This document shows, piece by piece, positions 5,617-6,735 of a DNA stretch of 6,735 bases. Numbering within the stretch: position 1 is the stretch's first letter; the number at the start of each line of letters is the position of its first letter. Origin of the DNA: Candidatus Hydrogenedentota bacterium (GTDB lineage: Bacteria > Hydrogenedentota > Hydrogenedentia > Hydrogenedentales > CAITNO01); assembly GCA_903822375.1 (NCBI GenBank), contig CAIJOU010000697.1, forward strand, positions 1 to 6,735, in the 5' to 3' direction. The notes beneath the pieces are model-generated. The model searched no databases. It was not told the origin of the DNA and worked only from the letters and a program-made list of their open reading frames with translations. Position numbers and translations under genes: made by a program.

Positions 5617-6500
5617 GTTCTTCGGTCCTTGGCGTCGTTCCCGCGCACCCTGCGCCGAACCAGCGCTTCGCGGACCAGCCGGACCGGTTCCCAGAGGACG
5701 GCCACGGGACGGTAGGTGAGGCGGATGGGGTCGCCCAGTTCGCGGAAACGTTCGTTGACCGCTTCCAGCACCACGGACACCCCGTATTTCTTGTAACCGA
5801 AGCGGTTCTGTTTGCCCGCATTGCTGTCATGGGAACGCCACACGCCGAGCGTGCGCGGATTGGAGTAGAGCGGGCCACGGCGGCAGGCCAGAAACACGAG
5901 GAAGGTATCCGGGCAGGCCACCAACTGCGTGGGCAGCGGAAAGACCTGGTCGAGTACGTCCCTGCGAAACATGAGGGCTGATGTTGGGGCGAAGACCAGG
6001 AACAGGTCGTGCCGAATGGCCGTGTTGACCTCGCCGAGCGCTTTCCACTTTCGGTAATAGTCGCCGCTGCACACGGGGTCGAGTACTGCCTTGCCCCGAC
6101 CGTCCTCCACCTGGTGCTGGTAGACCCCGCCGTCGGGCTGGGCCCGGATGAAAGCCAGCATCTCCTCCAACTTGGTGGGCAGCCAATGGTCATCGCTGTC
6201 CAGGAAGGCCACCAATTCGCCCTTTGCTTCGGCAAAGGCAACGTTCATGGCGGCGGCCTGGCCGCGGTTCTCCTGATAGATGGCACGGGCCGGGTAGGGA
6301 GCTTCGGCCAGCGCCTTGCGGATGACCTCGGGGGACGCATCGGTTGAACCGTCATCGACGATGATCAATTCACAGTTCTGGTAAGTCTGCGCGAAAACGC
6401 TGTCGATGGCCTGCCCCACGAACCGGGCATAGTTGTAGCTCGTCAGAATAATCGAGACCAGTGGATGGTCGGGTAATATTGGCATGTCAGGTCGGTTCAT
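5613..6500 (-). CDS. Glycosyltransferase family 2
   Basis: This encodes 295 residues from the ATG at 6500. The frame stays open to a TTG at 6596, but the extra 32 residues look non-coding and GT2 proteins normally begin just before the first strand. An ATG at 6485 is also possible, and neither ATG has a clear Shine-Dalgarno sequence. GT-A motifs: 'PLVSIILTSYNYARFV' (13-28), 'LIIVDDGSTD' (45-54), AFLDSDDHW (98-106) with the metal-binding DSD at 101-103, and 'SALMFRRDVL' (174-183). At the usual catalytic ED position there is CPDTF (196-200), so D198 is the likely base. A conserved-looking WRSHDSN follows at 221-227. A cytoplasmic nucleotide-sugar transferase is expected; donor and acceptor are unknown. 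The gene stands alone on its strand. The stop codon lies inside a REP-like element, so the last few residues may be a recent change. Confidence 0.87.
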   Translation of the reverse strand: MNRPDMPILPDHPLVSIILTSYNYARFVGQAIDSVFAQTYQNCELIIVDDGSTDASPEVIRKALAEAPYPARAIYQENRGQAAAMNVAFAEAKGELVAFLDSDDHWLPTKLEEMLAFIRAQPDGGVYQHQVEDGRGKAVLDPVCSGDYYRKWKALGEVNTAIRHDLFLVFAPTSALMFRRDVLDQVFPLPTQLVACPDTFLVFLACRRGPLYSNPRTLGVWRSHDSNAGKQNRFGYKKYGVSVVLEAVNERFRELGDPIRLTYRPVAVLWEPVRLVREALVRRRVRGNDAKDRRT

Positions 6501-6565
6501 GGGCTTAAAGGTAGCAGGAAGAGAAAGGCGGCGCAAATGGGGAAGATGTTCCTGAGCGCGGGATA

Positions 6566-6596
6566 AGCATAAGGCCACCCATGCCACCTTGTGCAA
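6566..6596 (-). promoter_or_regulatory. Weak promoter candidate for the minus-strand GT2 gene
   Basis: On the minus strand TTGCAC (6596-6591) is followed after 19 bases by TATGCT (6571-6566). Both boxes match the consensus at only four positions and the spacer is long. Its position about 65 bases ahead of the preferred ATG (6500) is suitable. Transcription from here would start downstream of the TTG at 6596 and so support the shorter protein. Confidence 0.22.
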
Positions 6597-6635
6597 TCAA
6601 GCGTGGAAGGGCCTCGGCGCGGCTCAAGGTTGGGC

Positions 6636-6650
6636 TGCCCCTTCAGGGCA
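6636..6650. repeat. Small CTTCA-loop hairpin
   Basis: TGCCC (6636-6640), a CTTCA loop and GGGCA (6646-6650) form a perfect 5-bp stem. The same loop and a shorter form of the same stem recur at 6686-6698 inside the larger hairpin. A related GCCC/GGGC hairpin followed by the same CACGA occurs at 4332-4348. This suggests a dispersed intergenic repeat. Confidence 0.4.
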
Positions 6651-6671
6651 CGACTGTGCGGGCAATCGTTA

Positions 6672-6713
6672 CCCCGGGGCGCAGTTGCCCTTCAGGCAGC
6701 ATGCGGCCCGGGG
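6672..6713. repeat. Long imperfect hairpin, REP-like or mobile-element end
   Basis: The outer arms CCCCGGGGCGCA (6672-6683) and TGCGGCCCGGGG (6702-6713) pair at 11 of 12 positions. After a one-base bulge (6701), GTTGCC (6684-6689) pairs with GGCAGC (6695-6700), including one G-T wobble, around a CTTCA loop. The whole is an 18-step stem in 42 bases. No open frame explains it, and there is no T run for a terminator. It may be an intergenic palindromic repeat or part of an element that continues beyond the right edge. The rest of 6501-6735 shows no gene. Confidence 0.55.
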
Positions 6714-6735
6714 CTGTATTGGATGATGCGTTCAG

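Noticed and set aside
6501..6596. N-terminal extension of the minus-strand GT2 protein from TTG 6596
   Set aside because: The added 32 residues look non-coding, and an ATG at 6500 sits at the expected distance from the first strand.
1..6735. CRISPR array, tRNA, rRNA or a complete insertion sequence
   Set aside because: No regularly spaced direct repeats, no cloverleaf or rRNA-like stretch, and no transposase-like open frame was found.

Overview
The window carries four complete glycosyltransferase genes, one complete exported beta-propeller gene, and probably the last codons of a sixth gene at the left edge. The DNA is GC-rich, and the coding frames favour G or C in the third codon position. 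The exported propeller protein opens with a 'FRG' start followed by an 'ETGLLKAWP' segment and 'PPLLWK'. That style is typical of the large PQQ-like families in Planctomycetota, Verrucomicrobiota, Lentisphaerae and Hydrogenedentota. The GT9 protein ends in a Cys-rich tail that I associate with the same groups. A PVC-like or Hydrogenedentota bacterium with two membranes is my best guess, inferred from protein style only. No rRNA or other marker gene is present.

Layout, left to right. Positions 2-100 hold a probable C-terminal tail of an upstream gene. Positions 96-209 are a non-coding leader packed with short inverted repeats. Positions 237-1475 (+) encode a secreted PQQ-like beta-propeller protein. 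After a short convergent gap, a two-gene minus-strand operon runs from 4314 down to 1560. It encodes a GT39/ArnT-type integral membrane glycosyltransferase and then a GT9 (heptosyltransferase-like) enzyme, separated by a single base. A divergent promoter region (about 4390-4502) serves this operon and the plus-strand GT2 gene at 4580-5455. A convergent GT2 gene (5613-6500, minus) follows. The gap between the two GT2 genes holds a facing pair of GTAG-headed hairpins that look like REP/BIME elements. The right end (6501-6735) is non-coding and contains a long imperfect hairpin and smaller CTTCA-loop hairpins.

Together the genes suggest cell-envelope glycan assembly. Two soluble or membrane-associated GT2 enzymes and one GT9 enzyme would act in the cytoplasm on nucleotide-sugar donors. 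The GT39 enzyme would transfer a sugar from a lipid-linked donor on the outer face of the inner membrane. The propeller protein would be exported and could be a scaffold or binding protein, but nothing in the sequence ties it to the glycan genes beyond proximity. No flippase, polymerase, ligase or sugar-nucleotide synthesis gene is visible.

I found no CRISPR array, tRNA, rRNA, complete mobile element or evidently new enzyme system. The most interesting signals are non-coding: the REP-like pair whose stems differ in sequence but keep pairing, the long hairpin at 6672-6713, and the structured leaders.
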